Below, piece by piece: positions 6,612-7,241 of a DNA stretch of 7,241 bases; the stretch's first letter is position 1; the number at the start of each line of letters is the position of its first letter. A program made the position numbers and the translations under genes. The notes beneath the pieces are model-generated. The model made no database searches. It was not told the origin of the DNA and worked only from the letters and a program-made list of their open reading frames with translations. Where the stretch lies: positions 1 to 7,241 of the forward strand of contig JAAZUX010000036.1 in assembly GCA_018623955.1 (NCBI GenBank). Direction: 5' to 3'. The stretch comes from Flavobacteriaceae bacterium. GTDB taxonomy: Bacteria > Bacteroidota > Bacteroidia > Flavobacteriales > Flavobacteriaceae.

Positions 6612-6619
6612 TATATTTG
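6612..6619 (+). promoter_or_regulatory. Candidate -7 promoter box for the HU gene
   Basis: TATATTTG is a complete match to TAnnTTTG, 37 bases before the ATG of the HU-family gene, in a very AT-rich context. No TTG is found at 17-19 bases upstream, so the -33 element is absent or degenerate. The box sits back to back with the mutY box, only 36 bases apart, so the two polymerase sites must overlap in their upstream parts. Confidence 0.6.
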
Positions 6620-6656
6620 CAAGCCTCTAAATAACTAATAGTAATACCAATTAAAT

Positions 6657-6947
6657 ATGACAAAAGCTGATATTGTCAACAATATATCCGATCAGCTAGG
6701 GATTGACAAAAACGATGTCCAGGCCACCGTTGAATGTTTTATGAAAGAGATCAAGGATTCATTAGAAAGTGGTGAAAATGTTTATTTGCGAGGTTTTGGA
6801 AGCTTTATCATCAAAACCAGAGCTGAAAAAACAGGCAGAAATATTTCTAAGAATGTAGCTGTAAAAATCCCAGCCCATAATATTCCGTCCTTTAAGCCTG
6901 CAAAGGTTTTTACGAATGGGGTAAAATCAAAGGTAGAAGTTGCATAA
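6657..6947 (+). CDS. HU/IHF family nucleoid DNA-binding protein
   Basis: HU-family proteins are dimers that bend and compact DNA. This 96-residue protein has the standard plan: helical N-terminal half (MTKADIVNNISDQLGIDK, then VQATVECFMKEIKDSLESGENV), the turn LRGFGSF (about 44-50), and the DNA-embracing beta arm with GRNISKN and IPAHNIPSFKPAKVF, where the prolines of IPxxxIP sit at the arm tip that intercalates into DNA. A short C-terminal tail (GVKSKVEVA) follows. The arm text KTGRNISKN is typical for Bacteroidota. It is not possible to say from sequence whether it acts as HU homodimer or with another paralogue, so no symbol is given. The gene has a good promoter box 37 bases upstream, is divergent from mutY, and is followed after 35 bases by a tiny basic-protein gene and then rng. 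Confidence 0.95.
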   Translation: MTKADIVNNISDQLGIDKNDVQATVECFMKEIKDSLESGENVYLRGFGSFIIKTRAEKTGRNISKNVAVKIPAHNIPSFKPAKVFTNGVKSKVEVA

Positions 6948-6962
6948 AAAATCAATTATAAA

Positions 6963-6980
6963 TTCAAAATTAAATTTGAA
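6963..6980 (+). other. AT-rich inverted repeat directly before the 29-residue gene
   Basis: TTCAAA (6963-6968) and TTTGAA (6975-6980) are perfect inverted repeats separated by ATTAAA, ending two bases before the ATG at 6983. Bases 6971-6978 (TAAATTTG) also match the -7 promoter consensus, but so close to the ATG that only a leaderless mRNA could result. The stem is weak; it could be chance in AT-rich DNA. Confidence 0.3.
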
Positions 6981-6982
6981 CT

Positions 6983-7072
6983 ATGCCAAGTGGTAAAAAA
7001 AGAAAACGGCATAAGGTAGCCACGCACAAAAGAAAAAAGCGTAGAAGAGCCAACCGCCACAAGAAAAAATAG
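6983..7072 (+). CDS. 29-residue highly basic protein, probable RNA- or ribosome-associated
   Basis: A very short gene between the HU gene and rng. The translation begins MPSGKKRKRHKVATHKRKKR and ends NRHKKK with a TAG stop. Of 29 residues, 10 are Lys, 7 Arg and 3 His; there is no acidic, aromatic or cysteine residue. I recognise closely similar micro-proteins in the same position, upstream of ribonuclease E/G, in many Bacteroidota, which supports it being a real gene. The function is not known to me. Its composition is that of the extended tails of small ribosomal proteins (compare bL34, bTHX) that thread into rRNA, so a ribosomal or RNA-binding role is the best inference. It has no Shine-Dalgarno sequence, as is normal in this phylum, and may be co-transcribed with the HU gene 35 bases upstream. 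Confidence 0.8.
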   Translation: MPSGKKRKRHKVATHKRKKRRRANRHKKK

Positions 7073-7118
7073 TGTTTGGAAATACACTTAAAAATATATC
7101 CAAAGTTCATTGATATTT

Positions 7119-7191
7119 GATACTGCTCAGTCAGTATCCTCAGGAAAATCCTGAATATTTATTGTTTAACAACGACACGCTATGTTGTCGT
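7119..7191 (+). promoter_or_regulatory. Cluster of three hairpins in the leader of rng
   Basis: Three inverted repeats follow one another between the 29-residue gene and rng. Hairpin 1: GATACTG (7119-7125) with CAGTATC (7132-7138), loop of six. Hairpin 2: TCAGGA (7140-7145) with TCCTGA (7149-7154), loop AAA. Hairpin 3: ACGACA (7172-7177) with TGTCGT (7186-7191), loop of eight containing an ATG at 7182-7184 that is in frame with rng. None is followed by a proper T run, so these are not classical terminators. A structured 5' leader fits the known autoregulation of RNase E in Escherichia coli, where the enzyme cleaves its own mRNA leader; whether that happens here is inference. Confidence 0.5.
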
Positions 7192-7208
7192 ATCTAAAAT
7201 TCATCAGA

Positions 7209-7241
7209 GTGAATAAAGAACTGATAATACGATCGAATTCC
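7209..7241 (+). CDS. rng: Ribonuclease E/G family protein, N-terminus only (runs off window)
   Basis: The last 33 bases encode (M)NKELIIRSNS if GTG at 7209 is the start. NKELIIRS is the conserved beginning of Bacteroidota ribonuclease E/G (Rne/Rng), an endonuclease that processes rRNA and starts mRNA decay; the S1, catalytic and zinc-link domains lie outside the window. The identification rests on ten residues plus position after the hup and micro-protein genes, which is a conserved neighbourhood. An in-frame ATG at 7182 would add nine residues (MLSYLKFIR); the frame is closed by TAA at 7167-7169, so these are the main start options (TTG at 7185 is a further one). GTG is preferred because it matches the family N-terminus. 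The 136-base leader is rich in hairpins. Confidence 0.72.
   Translation, partial: MNKELIIRSNS

Noticed and set aside
7119..7154. First two hairpins after the 29-residue gene as an intrinsic terminator
   Set aside because: Neither is followed by a T run; the second is followed by ATATTTATTG. They are better viewed as leader structure, though leaky termination cannot be excluded.
1..7241. Mobile elements, CRISPR repeats, toxin-antitoxin pairs, defence or biosynthetic clusters
   Set aside because: No transposase, integrase, regularly spaced repeats, attachment-site-like direct repeats or defence-type domains were seen. All genes fit a conserved chromosomal neighbourhood.

Overview
The window looks like chromosomal core DNA from the Bacteroidota, most probably a member of the Flavobacteriia. 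The evidence is the pair gldE/gldD (gliding-motility genes restricted to this phylum), the order rng / small basic gene / hup / mutY / ssb / gldE / gldD, several promoter boxes of the Bacteroidota type TAnnTTTG, and start codons without Shine-Dalgarno sequences. No mobile element, CRISPR array, rRNA or tRNA was found.

Layout. 1-2501 (+): a two-gene operon of M16-type (pitrilysin/insulinase) zinc-peptidase subunits. Only the C-terminal part of the first gene is present. The second gene overlaps it by 4 bases, is complete, and encodes an exported subunit that lacks the zinc motif and carries an extra C-terminal domain. 2502-2756: a 255-base intergenic region with a strong intrinsic terminator (2595-2626) and a weak promoter candidate just before the next gene. 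2757-3122 (+): a small lipoprotein with a heavy-metal-associated (HMA) domain. Its TAA stop interlocks with the TAA stop of gldD on the other strand. 3119-6529 (-): the gene group mutY, ssb, gldE, gldD, with gldE and gldD overlapping by ATGA and an apparent extra promoter in front of ssb. 6530-6656: a divergent promoter region. 6657-7241 (+): an HU-family protein gene, a 29-residue extremely basic protein gene, a structured leader of about 136 bases, and the first codons of a ribonuclease E/G gene that runs off the window.

How the genes work together. The two M16 proteins probably form one heterodimeric periplasmic or envelope-associated protease, one subunit bringing the zinc site (outside the window) and the other the substrate-binding R/Y residues. 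On the minus strand, two DNA-maintenance genes (adenine glycosylase MutY and single-strand binding protein) share a transcription unit with two cell-envelope genes needed for gliding and type IX secretion. The right end groups a nucleoid protein, a probable RNA- or ribosome-binding micro-protein and an RNA-processing enzyme.

Most of this is ordinary, conserved chromosome. I do not see a clearly new system. The points most worth a second look are the 29-residue basic protein, the hairpin-rich leader and ambiguous start of rng, the catalytically dead M16 subunit with a LolA-like tail, the CX3C variant of the HMA motif, and the TTG start of gldE. The first roughly 75 bases of the window show signs of broken reading frame.
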